From positions 27,581 to 91,580 of the forward strand of contig JALEPE010000097.1 of NCBI GenBank assembly GCA_022766795.1: a stretch of DNA of 64,000 nucleotides. The letters are read 5' to 3'. Under the pieces are notes generated by a model. The model made no database searches, had not been told where the DNA came from, and was given only the letters and a program-made list of their open reading frames with translations. This document shows positions 46,061 through 54,952 of the stretch, piece by piece. How positions within the stretch are numbered: the first letter of the stretch is position 1; each line of letters starts with the position of its first letter. The DNA is from Helicobacter sp. (GTDB lineage: Bacteria > Campylobacterota > Campylobacteria > Campylobacterales > Helicobacteraceae). The position numbers and the translations under genes are program-made.

Positions 46061-47293
46061 TTATTTGGGTAGGGATAATGTAACTTCTTGAGAAGGTTTG
46101 GATTCCAAACCATTCTCATCAATCGCACTAACGCGATAATAATATTTATCGCCGGGCTTAATCTCGTGGTCAATGAATTCTGGTGTCAAGACTTTGTTAT
46201 AGCGCAAAGTTTCTCCAAAAAATGCGGAATCTTTTTTATAGACGACATACTCTACCGCACGCGTATCTGTTGGAATCCACTTTAACACGACAGAATTATT
46301 TTCAATTCTTGCATAAGTAATATTTGGTGAGTTTGGGATTCCTAATGTTGCTCCTGTAATAGGTGTGCTTTCTAGGCTCTCAATACCATCTTTATCCACA
46401 GCAACGATTTTGTATTGATAGGATTCCCCATCTTTTTTAATCAAGTCTTGATAGACATTTGTGTTGCTGGGCAATGTTGCAAGAGTGCTAAAAATACTTG
46501 AAATGAAGCTTGAGCGCAGAATTTTATAGGAAGTTACTTCAGGATTATTGTGTAAATCCCAAGAAAGCGTGATTTGTCTAGGTTGGTTTAAGGAGGCGTT
46601 GAAATTTGTAATGGGTGTTGGTTTTGGCTTTGTAGTTGCGCTAACTTCCGAGGAGGGAAGAGACTGGGAATTTTGTGCGTTATAGGCTAATACGCGATAA
46701 CTATATGTCGTGCCATCTTCTAAGCCTGTGTCAAGGTATTCTACAAGCAAGCGGTTTTTAATTGTATGAATATCTTTCCACGTGCCATTTTTATCCCTGC
46801 GTTGCACGATGTATCCCATAATATGCGTATCTTGGTGAGGATTCCAAATAACTTTTACTTTGCGTGGATAGTTGCTAATGGCTTCAATATAGCTAACTGC
46901 TGGAATAGAAAGTGTTGTTGCAGAGACTGGTGCAGAGTATGCAGATACATTGCGATTCTTATCAAAAGTCGCAAAATAATAAGTGTATTGTGTGTTAGGA
47001 TTCAAAGAAGTATCGGCATAATGCGTGTTAAAACGTGAATCTAAGGTTGCAATTTTTTCAAATTGCTGTGCATTATAGGGTTTGCGATAAATATAATACC
47101 CTGCGACTTCTGGATTTTGCACGAGATTCCACTCAAACGCAATGGTATTTACATCACTTAAAACACGAATATCTGTCGGTGGCGTGATGTTACTATTAAT
47201 AGATGGGTTATTAAAAGCCATATTGCTACAACCAAGAAAGAATATACTTAAGATTCCGCTTAAGAAAAATACAATAGAAGAAGTCAAACGCAT
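46061..47293 (-). CDS. Lipoprotein with fibronectin type III repeats
   Basis: 410 residues from the ATG at 47293. Lipobox FFLGC near residue 20. About four FN3 domains of ~90 residues each, with repeated features: FEWNLVQNPEVAGYYIYRK, VIWNPHQDTHIMGYIVQRR, LSWDLHNNPEVTSYKILRS, LKWIPTDTRAVEYVVYKKD, each followed by a YTYYFATFDKN-like edge strand. Envelope-associated, probably in the outer or inner membrane leaflet; function unknown. Sits between the pseudouridine synthase and trmB, in the same order as in H. pylori. Confidence 0.85.
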   Translation of the reverse strand: MRLTSSIVFFLSGILSIFFLGCSNMAFNNPSINSNITPPTDIRVLSDVNTIAFEWNLVQNPEVAGYYIYRKPYNAQQFEKIATLDSRFNTHYADTSLNPNTQYTYYFATFDKNRNVSAYSAPVSATTLSIPAVSYIEAISNYPRKVKVIWNPHQDTHIMGYIVQRRDKNGTWKDIHTIKNRLLVEYLDTGLEDGTTYSYRVLAYNAQNSQSLPSSEVSATTKPKPTPITNFNASLNQPRQITLSWDLHNNPEVTSYKILRSSFISSIFSTLATLPSNTNVYQDLIKKDGESYQYKIVAVDKDGIESLESTPITGATLGIPNSPNITYARIENNSVVLKWIPTDTRAVEYVVYKKDSAFFGETLRYNKVLTPEFIDHEIKPGDKYYYRVSAIDENGLESKPSQEVTLSLPK

Positions 47294-47369
47294 AAAGATA
47301 TTCCTAAGATTAAAGTTTTGAATGCAAATTTTAGCATAAAATTGTGTGATTTTTTTAGAATCGTTCAAT

Positions 47370-48404
47370 TTAAACCTTGAAATTTGTAGCATACAAAGAC
47401 GCAAGTGGAATAATTAGGTTTTGGGATTGCGGATTTTTATAAGTTTGGAGTAGAAAATGCGCTTCTAAAAACTCTTGCATTTCTAAAGGAAAAGGGGCGT
47501 AAATTTCTATTGGTTGTTTTGAAATGGGGTGGATTAGATGGATAAAATGGGCGTGAAGCAGGATTCTATCCGTGTAATTGCCCTTGTAGCCATAAAATGT
47601 GTCGCCTAAAATATGGCGGTTTATGGAATGTAGATGTACGCGGATTTGGTGGGTGCGACCGCTAAAGAGTTTTGCGCCTATGAGTGCGAGGGCTGTGGTA
47701 TTACCCGCATTTGTGGAATCCGCAATAGTAAAAAATGCAGTCTTGGCAGGCTTTGCTTCTATGGTGTTAGAGACAATATATTTTAGGCGCATTTTGGGGT
47801 GGCGCATTATGGAGGACTCTATGATTTGTGATTGTTTTATAGGCTTATCGACTACGCACACATAGTAACGTCCCATTGCACGCGTCTTGATTTGTGTGCT
47901 TAAATGTGCGTGTGCTATGTTATTTTTGGCAATGGCGATTGCTCCACTTGTGCCTTTGTCAAGCCTATGCACGATACCTTCTCGGTAGGAATCTCCAAGA
48001 TTTGAAAGTTTAAAATTAGAACCCTTTAACCAATCTACAAGCGTATATTGTGTGTCTTTTGTATCGCTGCGATGCACGATTAAATCTGCAGGTTTGTTTA
48101 GAATTAAAATATCCTCATCTTCATACAATATGGGAATTACAAACTCTTTTTTCTGCTTTTTTTGCTCTGTTTCTTGTGGTGTTATTGTGATAATATCGTA
48201 AAGTTTTAGTGTGGTTCCATATTTTTTTAACGGGGCGTGATTTAGTAAAACTTTTGTGCTTTTGATGTAGTTTTGCGCTTGCGCACGCGAGATTCCATAG
48301 GCTTGAGCAATAAAAACATCTGCACGGATTCCTATATTTTCCTCTGTAATTTCAAAATATTTTGTATTAAGATTTGGTGAAAAATTCTCAAGAGTTTGTT
48401 GCAT
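47370..48404 (-). CDS. RluA-family pseudouridine synthase (RluD-like)
   Basis: 344 residues from the ATG at 48404. N-terminal S4 domain (IRADVFIAQAYGISRAQAQN) and catalytic HRLDKGTSGAIAIAKN near residue 152 with the essential Asp; GRTHQIRVHLHSINRHILGD near 258. Modifies rRNA uridines. Exact target among RluD, RluC or RluA types not resolved. Divergent from rodA. Confidence 0.88.
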   Translation of the reverse strand: MQQTLENFSPNLNTKYFEITEENIGIRADVFIAQAYGISRAQAQNYIKSTKVLLNHAPLKKYGTTLKLYDIITITPQETEQKKQKKEFVIPILYEDEDILILNKPADLIVHRSDTKDTQYTLVDWLKGSNFKLSNLGDSYREGIVHRLDKGTSGAIAIAKNNIAHAHLSTQIKTRAMGRYYVCVVDKPIKQSQIIESSIMRHPKMRLKYIVSNTIEAKPAKTAFFTIADSTNAGNTTALALIGAKLFSGRTHQIRVHLHSINRHILGDTFYGYKGNYTDRILLHAHFIHLIHPISKQPIEIYAPFPLEMQEFLEAHFLLQTYKNPQSQNLIIPLASLYATNFKV

Positions 48405-48420
48405 AAGCTTTTCTTTATGG

Positions 48421-48426
48421 TAAAAT
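48421..48426 (+). promoter_or_regulatory. Possible -10 box for rodA
   Basis: TAAAAT preceded by TATGG in the 47-base divergent gap, 31-37 bases before the TTG start candidates of rodA. Confidence 0.4.
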
Positions 48427-48451
48427 TGCACGAAATTTGTGTTTTTAGGGT

Positions 48452-49585
48452 TTGTATTTGTTTGGGTTTGATCGTAAAATTTTATCATATTTTGATTTTA
48501 CTTTGCCTTTATTGATTGCGCCAATTATTTTGATTTCTTGGTATTTAATTAATGAAAATAATGTATTTTTGGGCAATAAAGTCTTGATTTATATCTTTGT
48601 GGGACTTTTGGTTTTTATTGCTGTATTTTTGATTCCTGTGCGCAGGATGTCGTGGTTAATCATTGGTTTTTATTGGGTGAATATTTTGTTGTTGGTTGCA
48701 GTTGAGCTCTTTGGCGATACGCGATTAGGAGCGCAAAGGTGGCTTGAAATTCCTTTTGTGCATTTTACCTTTCAGCCTTCCGAAACGATGAAGCCCGCGC
48801 TAATCTTGATGATGGCGTATTTAATTAGCAAAAATCCCCCTAAAAAGAGTGGTTATAAATTATTGGATTTCTTAAAACTTTCCTTTTTTATTGTTGTGCC
48901 CTTTGTGCTTGTGTTAAAACAGCCGGATTTGGGGACCGCGCTGGTATTGCTTTTAATGAGTTTTGGAATGTTGTTTTTAGTGGGGGTTAATTATAAAATT
49001 TGGCTTGTTTTAATTGCTTCTGGAATGTTTTTATCACCCATTTTATATGCAAATTTACACGATTATCAAAAAAAACGCATTGTAGATTTCGTGCTCAAAG
49101 AGCCTGATTATCAAGTGAAGCAGTCTATTATCGCCATTGGTTCTGGCGGAATCTTAGGTAAAGAAAAAGAAGCTGCTACGCAAGCAGCATATAAATTTTT
49201 ACCCATTGCGACAAGTGATTTTATATTCCCTTATTTTGCGGAGAGATTCGGCTTTGTCGGTGTAGTTGGGTTATTTATTTTGTATGGTGCGTTGATTTTT
49301 CATATCTTTTCAATGAGTGCTACTGACGATAAAGACTATTTTTTAAAAGTTGTATCCTATTGTGTGGGGTTGTTATTTTTTGTGTATTTTAGCGTTAATG
49401 TTGCAATGACGATTGGGTTAGCACCTGTGGTTGGGATTCCTCTTCCATTGTTTAGTTACGGTGGGAGTAGTTTTATTACAATGATTATTTTGCTAGCTGT
49501 GCTTGAAAATCTACTTGCCTTTAGATATAAATTTGTGTATAATCACAATTCTTTTTCAATAAGGGCCCTTAGCTCAGCTGGTTAG
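48452..49585 (+). CDS. rodA: Peptidoglycan polymerase RodA
   Basis: 377 residues with a TTG start; a second in-frame TTG at 48458 fits equally. About ten membrane helices. SEDS motifs: QPSETMKPALILMMAYLISK near 107, KQPDLGTALVLLLM near 150 (catalytic Asp), and VGIPLPLFSYGGSSFITMII near 335. Glycosyltransferase for cell elongation. The last 23 bases lie inside the CAU tRNA gene, so the final residues (ALSSAG) are encoded by the tRNA acceptor and D-arm and the TAG stop is tRNA sequence. Confidence 0.92.
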   Translation: MYLFGFDRKILSYFDFTLPLLIAPIILISWYLINENNVFLGNKVLIYIFVGLLVFIAVFLIPVRRMSWLIIGFYWVNILLLVAVELFGDTRLGAQRWLEIPFVHFTFQPSETMKPALILMMAYLISKNPPKKSGYKLLDFLKLSFFIVVPFVLVLKQPDLGTALVLLLMSFGMLFLVGVNYKIWLVLIASGMFLSPILYANLHDYQKKRIVDFVLKEPDYQVKQSIIAIGSGGILGKEKEAATQAAYKFLPIATSDFIFPYFAERFGFVGVVGLFILYGALIFHIFSMSATDDKDYFLKVVSYCVGLLFFVYFSVNVAMTIGLAPVVGIPLPLFSYGGSSFITMIILLAVLENLLAFRYKFVYNHNSFSIRALSSAG

Positions 49586-49639
49586 AGCACTCGGCTCATA
49601 ACCGATTGGTCATAGGTTCAAGTCCTATAGGGCCCACCA
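49563..49639 (+). tRNA. tRNA with CAU anticodon (Met or Ile2)
   Basis: 77 bases with encoded CCA. Acceptor GGGCCCT pairs with AGGGCCC, D-arm GCTC..GAGC, anticodon stem TCGG/CCGA with loop CTCATAA, T-arm TATAGGTTCAAGTCCTATA. C4-G69 and C5-G68 pairs fit the lysidine-modified isoleucine tRNA better than elongator Met, but I cannot decide. Overlaps the 3' end of rodA by 23 bases on the same strand. Confidence 0.92.
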
Positions 49640-49667
49640 CTTACAAACAATTAACTTAGGAAATACA

Positions 49668-49892
49668 ATGAAAATTCAATGCCAAAATATTAAATGTGAA
49701 GGTTGTGTTAAAAAGATTAATGATGCACTTTTGGGGCAGTATCCAACATTGCGTGTGGATATTCCAAGTCAAAGCGTAGAAGTAGAAGCCGATGAAAAGG
49801 GTGCAGAAGCGATTAAAGCAAAATTGCAAGAGTTGGGATTCTTAGCGTCAAGTGGAATCTTAGGCAAATTTAAAGGCTTTTTTGCCAAATAG
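49668..49892 (+). CDS. Heavy-metal-associated (HMA) domain protein
   Basis: 74 residues: one ferredoxin-like HMA domain. The metal motif CEGC lies at residues 11-14 (NIKCEGCVKKI), as in copper chaperones such as CopP/CopZ. No adjacent metal ATPase, so the partner is not visible here. RBS TTAGGAAA. Begins 29 bases after the tRNA. Confidence 0.8.
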   Translation: MKIQCQNIKCEGCVKKINDALLGQYPTLRVDIPSQSVEVEADEKGAEAIKAKLQELGFLASSGILGKFKGFFAK

Positions 49893-49903
49893 AGCTTGAA
49901 AAT

Positions 49904-50746
49904 ATGGAAATTTTACTACTTATCACGATTGTCATTGTCGCCATTGCTTTTATTAACTTTAAGGATTATTTAAAGAATCCTCATAAACGTCCGCAGATTT
50001 CTCCCTCTGATAACGATGATATATTGCCAGATTCTTACCATAATCCCTACAAAGAACAACCAAAAGAATTAACAAAAGAGGAGAAAATCCGCAATAGTGA
50101 GTATGGTTTAATTGTTGGGCTTTTATCAAAGCTTGCACAAAGTGATGGCAAGGTGTGTGAGCTAGAAATTGCATTGATGGAAAATACCATTGCCGATATT
50201 GCAAATGCGATGAGTTTGCAAAGTGCAATGTACCAAAGAGATGAAATTTTAGAAATTTTACACCGTATTTTTGACGATACACCGCAAAGTGTAGAGGAGC
50301 TTACAACGCGCTATGCAGCCTTTAGTAAGGGGCAGTATAAAAGCCGCTTAAAACTTGTAGAATATATGCTTGCTCTCGCCTATGCTGATAATGAGCTTAG
50401 TGTAGATGAACGTGAGATTATCTTAGATGTAGCGGCATATTTAGAGATTGATAATGCAGATTTTAATGCACTTTATGATAAGTATGAGCAATTCTATGCT
50501 ATTAAGAGAGAAAATGCAACATTGCAGGAATCCTATGCGATTTTGGGCGTGAATGAAGATGATTCTATGGAGCAAATTAAGCGTGCTTATAAGAATCTTG
50601 TGCGTCAATTTCACCCTGATATTTTGCACCATAAAGGCTTAGACGAATCGATTTTGGAGAGTTATACGGAAAAATTGCAACGCATTAATGGCGCGTATGA
50701 AGTGATTAAAAAGCATAAAAATACGCAAGAAAAGCAGGATAAATAA
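49904..50746 (+). CDS. DjlA-like co-chaperone: membrane-anchored TerB plus J domain
   Basis: 280 residues. N-terminal membrane helix (about 1-19), central TerB-like helical domain (about 60-185; SEYGLIVGLLSKLAQSDGKV, EYMLALAYADNELSVDEREI), and C-terminal J domain with SYAILGVNEDDSMEQIKRAY and the essential HPD in RQFHPDIL near 246. Stimulates DnaK at the membrane. Its stop overlaps the ciaB ATG. Confidence 0.88.
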   Translation: MEILLLITIVIVAIAFINFKDYLKNPHKRPQISPSDNDDILPDSYHNPYKEQPKELTKEEKIRNSEYGLIVGLLSKLAQSDGKVCELEIALMENTIADIANAMSLQSAMYQRDEILEILHRIFDDTPQSVEELTTRYAAFSKGQYKSRLKLVEYMLALAYADNELSVDEREIILDVAAYLEIDNADFNALYDKYEQFYAIKRENATLQESYAILGVNEDDSMEQIKRAYKNLVRQFHPDILHHKGLDESILESYTEKLQRINGAYEVIKKHKNTQEKQDK

Positions 50747-52719
50747 TGCAAGAGGAAATGGAACGCAAAATTTTAGAGGATATTGTTCAAGTTTATCGCT
50801 TTTTAGAATCGCAAAATCAAGCTGTTAATGCGTTATACAATGCAATGGATTGTGGTGAAATTTCAGAGATGTTGCATAATGTTTTTAAAGAGATTCCAGA
50901 TAATACAGAAACGCGTTTTGCTTGTGTGGATAGAGTGATTGGATTAAAAGAGGGAGGATTGCTCACGATTTTGCAAAAATTGGGAATCCAAGAGAATAAA
51001 GTTTTGCAACTACGTGCAATGTTGCTTGGTATTACGTGTGATTTTCATATGCAAAAACACCGCAAGGTTTTAAATTTTATCCAAGATAATGCACTTCTAA
51101 CGCCATTTTGGAGAGAGCTTTTGGAATCTATTCATCGCATAGGAGAAGTGTTTAATCTATTTTTTGTGCAGTGGCAGGAGCGATTAATTTTAGGCATTAA
51201 CAAGGATTTAAATGCACAATTTAATGGTGATATGGAGGCAATTTTAAAGGCATTGGAATCTAGTTTTGAATGCTGTGCATTTGACTTTGTCTCCAAAGGT
51301 GGGTTTAGTGCAAAAGGTGAGCTAAGTGATAGAAGTTATTCTGTACCTATACTGAAAGATTCTGTATATCACGCTCTTGCATATGCAGATTTTTTTAAAG
51401 ATTGTTTTAGCGCACTAGATTCCATCTTTACAAAAAGCTTGGAATCCCTAGAGAAAATTCCTGAAGTATGTCCAAAATTAGAGCAGAAGGAATCACATAT
51501 CGCGTATTTGAGTGCCTTACAGACTGCGCTAATGCAGACAAATACAGGATTGCTTTTAGAATCTTGGCGGCTTGTGGATAAAGCTTGGATGCAGATTTCA
51601 ACACCCTTGCAGATTGGACATCCATTAGAGTATTATGAAGATCATTTTAGAAAGGCAGTTGCACCAGAATGGGATTTAAGAATCGCAAGAATCTATAATG
51701 GTGTTGATTTGCTAGGGTCAAATACTAATGTAGATTGTAAAATTTCTAAGGAGTCAATGTGGGAATTTTATGCGACATATAGTGCAAAAATGCAAAAAAC
51801 GCCTTTTAAGGATTCCATTGATAAATGTGTGAAAAATGCATTAAACCAAACCCAAAGTTATGGAGGAATGCCATTATTGTTTTATGGTGCGGAGTTAAAT
51901 GGAATTTTTAGCGCGCAAGTTGTCCCTAATGATGAAAGGGTGAGTGCTAAATTTGGTAAAAAAATTTTTTATTTTCCCGATCGTGTGCGTGAATTATCAA
52001 TGGCGAAGCCTTTTATGCTGCTCGCTAGCAAAACTTTTCCTAAAGAATTTTTGGATTTTAACCGCATTTTGCTATATTTCAGAAAAGATGATTGGTATAA
52101 AGTTTATGAAATTTCAACGGTTGGGCACGAGTTTGGGCATATTTTGTGGGTGGATTTTGATAGTGAATTGCTAATGAATGCGAGCGGGCAATTTAAGAAT
52201 ATTGAAGAATTTAAAGCCACAATGGGTGGAATTGCATATTATTTCACGCAGATAGATAAGCCATTGTTAAAGGAATTAGTATTTAGCATAATTGCGCGTG
52301 CTGTGGGCTTGATCGCTTGGATGCAAGAAGATGAAGTGTTACCTTATTATTGCGAGAGCTTAATACACCTAGATGTGCTATTTAATGCTGGAATTCTGCG
52401 ATATAGAGGCTGTTTTGATGCTGTTGCGCTAGAAGTTGATGTGAATGCGAATACATTGCAAGCCTTAGAAAAAAAATATCTAAACGTCTATGATAAACTT
52501 ATAGAAACCTATCTTAATAAACAGGATGCGAAAGTTTTTTTAGAGTGTTTTATGTTAAAAGATGATAAGGGCTGCTATAAACCTAAAAATAAAAACATAC
52601 GTGCTTTTGTAGAAGATTATTATGCACAATATCTTGCAATTGGACAAGTTCAAGACTCTATAACATCTAAAATGTGGAAAGAAGCTTATATAAAGGGACA
52701 GAATGCCACCAACCATTAA
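50746..52719 (+). CDS. ciaB: CiaB-family protein with HExxH motif
   Basis: 657 residues, similar to Campylobacter invasion antigen B in length and overall character. Largely helical, no signal peptide. TVGHEFGHILWVDFDSELL carries a zinc-metallopeptidase HExxH at residues 461-465, with MNASGQFKNIEEFKATMGG following and a possible Glu ligand. CiaB is described as an exported invasion protein in C. jejuni; the metalloprotease-like motif suggests an enzymatic role. Overlaps the DjlA-like gene and is followed by cheR with a 17-base overlap. Confidence 0.78.
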   Translation: MQEEMERKILEDIVQVYRFLESQNQAVNALYNAMDCGEISEMLHNVFKEIPDNTETRFACVDRVIGLKEGGLLTILQKLGIQENKVLQLRAMLLGITCDFHMQKHRKVLNFIQDNALLTPFWRELLESIHRIGEVFNLFFVQWQERLILGINKDLNAQFNGDMEAILKALESSFECCAFDFVSKGGFSAKGELSDRSYSVPILKDSVYHALAYADFFKDCFSALDSIFTKSLESLEKIPEVCPKLEQKESHIAYLSALQTALMQTNTGLLLESWRLVDKAWMQISTPLQIGHPLEYYEDHFRKAVAPEWDLRIARIYNGVDLLGSNTNVDCKISKESMWEFYATYSAKMQKTPFKDSIDKCVKNALNQTQSYGGMPLLFYGAELNGIFSAQVVPNDERVSAKFGKKIFYFPDRVRELSMAKPFMLLASKTFPKEFLDFNRILLYFRKDDWYKVYEISTVGHEFGHILWVDFDSELLMNASGQFKNIEEFKATMGGIAYYFTQIDKPLLKELVFSIIARAVGLIAWMQEDEVLPYYCESLIHLDVLFNAGILRYRGCFDAVALEVDVNANTLQALEKKYLNVYDKLIETYLNKQDAKVFLECFMLKDDKGCYKPKNKNIRAFVEDYYAQYLAIGQVQDSITSKMWKEAYIKGQNATNH

Positions 52720-53533
52720 TCAGACATACATCAATCAAGCACGCACTTTAATTTATAAAATCGCAGGGCTTTATCTACCCACTAATAAGGATTCTATTAT
52801 TAAAAATCGCCTTGATAAATTAGCACGTGATCTTGATATTGAGGATTATGAAGAATTTTTTTCTGAATTAAAGCGCGGGCTATACAAGCAGGATTTTATC
52901 AATGCTTTTACGACAAATAAAACGGATTTCTTTAGGGAGGGATTTCATTTTAAGGATATGATTGATAGGATTTTGCCACAACGATTGTTGAGTGATGAGC
53001 CCTTTAGGGTGTTATGTGCGGCAAGCTCCACAGGAGAAGAGCCATATTCTATTGCAGCAACACTGCTTTTTGCGAAAGAAGTGTATCAATCAACAGCACA
53101 AGTGAGTGTGCAAGCAATTGATATTGATACATCGGTGTTGGAAACTGCAAAAGCTGGAAAATACGTCGTTGATACACATTTGAATCCACTTCCTGATTGG
53201 CTAGAATTGAAAGATTATTTTGATATTTCCACAAAAGACAAGCATAAGATTATAATGAATGCTAAGCAGTGTTTAAAAGATATTTTAAGCTTTAAACAGC
53301 AAAATTTGAGTGATAAGACATATTCTTTTGGGGTAAAAGAATTTGATGTAATTTTTTGTCGCAATGTATTGATTTATTTTAAGGTTGAGGATCAAGAGAA
53401 AATTTTAAATCGCCTATTTTCTTATCTTAAAATAGGTGGAACACTCTATTTGGGACATAGTGAAAGTATTTTAGGATTAGCATACAAAGTGGATAGATTG
53501 GGGCAAAATATCTTTGTAAAGGTAATGGAATAA
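52703..53533 (+). CDS. cheR: Chemotaxis protein methyltransferase CheR
   Basis: 276 residues. N-terminal helical domain, then the SAM domain with FRVLCAASSTGEEPYSIA near 92-109 and EFDVIFCRNVLIYFKVEDQE near 213-232. Methylates chemoreceptor glutamates. Overlaps the ciaB 3' end by 17 bases and abuts cheB. Confidence 0.94.
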   Translation: MPPTINQTYINQARTLIYKIAGLYLPTNKDSIIKNRLDKLARDLDIEDYEEFFSELKRGLYKQDFINAFTTNKTDFFREGFHFKDMIDRILPQRLLSDEPFRVLCAASSTGEEPYSIAATLLFAKEVYQSTAQVSVQAIDIDTSVLETAKAGKYVVDTHLNPLPDWLELKDYFDISTKDKHKIIMNAKQCLKDILSFKQQNLSDKTYSFGVKEFDVIFCRNVLIYFKVEDQEKILNRLFSYLKIGGTLYLGHSESILGLAYKVDRLGQNIFVKVME

Positions 53534-54199
53534 TTGCACGAAATAAATATTAGTGTGAAGTATCATCCAGATGTATTGTTAAAATCATCACCTTATAAGG
53601 GCGAGGGGAAAAGGGTGATTGCGATAGGTGCAAGTACGGGAGGTGTAGATGCGATTGCGCAGATTCTAAAAAGCTTACCTAAAGATTTACCACCTATTAT
53701 TATCACGCAGCATATTCCTGATATTTTTTCAACTTCTTTTGCGAATCGTTTAAATATGAATTCCGCATTAAGTGTCTTTGAGGTGCGTAGCAGAATGCAC
53801 TTGCAAGATTCTTGTGCGTATTTAGCTGCTGGAGGGTTGCATATGCTGTTGGAACGCATTGGGGGTGAATACTATGTAAAACCACACGATGGAGTGCGCA
53901 TTTCTAGGCATTGTCCGAGTGTTGATGTGATGTTTAGGAGTTTGAATAATGTTGTAGGTAGAAATGCGCTTGCCATTATTATGACAGGAATGGGTGATGA
54001 TGGTAGTATTGGCATTAAGGAGCTATATGACAATGGGGCTTATACGATTGCGCAAGATGAGGCAAGTTGTGTAGTATTTGGTATGCCAAAGCAAGCGATT
54101 GCAAAGGGTGCAATTTGCGAAATTGTTAGTCTAGATTGTATTGGCAGCAAGATTATCGCCTTTGCAAATGGAGAGCTAAAGCGTCCAGAGTTTTTTTGA
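53534..54199 (+). CDS. cheB: CheB methylesterase domain protein
   Basis: 221 residues with a TTG start immediately after cheR. Only the catalytic domain: IGASTGGVDAIAQIL (active-site Ser) near residue 32, ITQHIPDIF (His) near 57 and IIMTGMGDDGSIG (Asp) near 150. The receiver domain of E. coli CheB is missing, so it is not controlled by CheA phosphorylation through that domain. Same architecture as C. jejuni. Confidence 0.93.
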   Translation: MHEINISVKYHPDVLLKSSPYKGEGKRVIAIGASTGGVDAIAQILKSLPKDLPPIIITQHIPDIFSTSFANRLNMNSALSVFEVRSRMHLQDSCAYLAAGGLHMLLERIGGEYYVKPHDGVRISRHCPSVDVMFRSLNNVVGRNALAIIMTGMGDDGSIGIKELYDNGAYTIAQDEASCVVFGMPKQAIAKGAICEIVSLDCIGSKIIAFANGELKRPEFF

Positions 54200-54210
54200 A
54201 TAGGGTTTTT

Positions 54211-54804
54211 GTGGAAGAGACATATTATCCTTTGGAAAATGTGGAATCCAGCTTTGAAGTTAAAGGTTCAACATTTATTTCATATGTGATTCCTATTAAT
54301 GTGTTTGAAAAATGGGTGGAGCAAATGCGCCAAAGGCATCCCAAAGCAGTGCATTTTGTAACAGCTTCACGTTTTTTTAATGCGCAAGGACAAATGACAG
54401 AAAGTTTTAGCGATGATGGCGAGCCTAAGGGAACTGCAGGAATGCCGACATTGAAAGTGTTGCGTGGGTATGGATTGATAGAATGTGGAATTCTAAGTGT
54501 GCGTTATTTTGGTGGAACATTGCTTGGCACGGGTGGGCTTGTCCGTGCTTACACACAAGGTGCTAAAGAGGTAGTGTTAAAGGCTAGAGATTCTAATTTT
54601 CTTGCACCTTATATTCCAATGCAAAGTGCAGAGGCAATGGTTACTTTTTCGCAATTTTCTTATGTGGAGCATTTAGCGCAAAAATTAGAGATTGTGGTAT
54701 GCAATAAGGAGTTTTTAAATGCGGGTGTGCGTCTGTATGTGCAAGGCAAGGCAGAATCGCTAGAGATATTTTTAGCAAAAGTGAAAACCTTGCAATATGG
54801 GTGA
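54211..54804 (+). CDS. YigZ/IMPACT family protein
   Basis: 197 residues from the GTG at 54211 with AGGG placed 6 bases upstream; an in-frame TTG at 54196 is also possible and would overlap cheB. SFSDDGEPKGTAGMPTLKVL and SVRYFGGTLLGTGGLVRAYT are the UPF0029 (YigZ) signatures. Family linked to translation and ribosome-associated roles; not clearly defined in bacteria. Confidence 0.9.
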   Translation: MEETYYPLENVESSFEVKGSTFISYVIPINVFEKWVEQMRQRHPKAVHFVTASRFFNAQGQMTESFSDDGEPKGTAGMPTLKVLRGYGLIECGILSVRYFGGTLLGTGGLVRAYTQGAKEVVLKARDSNFLAPYIPMQSAEAMVTFSQFSYVEHLAQKLEIVVCNKEFLNAGVRLYVQGKAESLEIFLAKVKTLQYG

Positions 54805-54829
54805 AGTAGCTTCAAATATCTTTCTTATG

Positions 54830-54865
54830 GATTATCACGAAAACTTGAGGTTTTCTCGCAATGAC
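54830..54865. repeat. Hairpin repeat module, CAC type
   Basis: ATTAT-CAC, inner stem GAAAAC (54839-54844) with GTTTTC (54850-54855), TC, GCAATGAC. Only the 5' outer arm deviates (ATTAT for ATTGC). Lies in the 148-base convergent gap between YigZ and the arginase-family gene. Confidence 0.55.
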
Positions 54866-54952
54866 AGAAATATTACCACCTCTATTATTGTAAGTATAAC
54901 AAAGAAAGCATCATTAATGATAACTTTCTCTTTTGGTAAAGGAGGGTAAAGA

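Noticed and set aside
46060..46173. N-terminal extension of TrmB to 453 residues
   Set aside because: The extra residues lie within the FN3 lipoprotein gene; MPHF is the usual Helicobacter TrmB start.
54136..54210. Longer YigZ start inside cheB
   Set aside because: It would overlap the well-supported cheB 3' end by over 60 bases; the GTG at 54211 has a well-placed AGGG.
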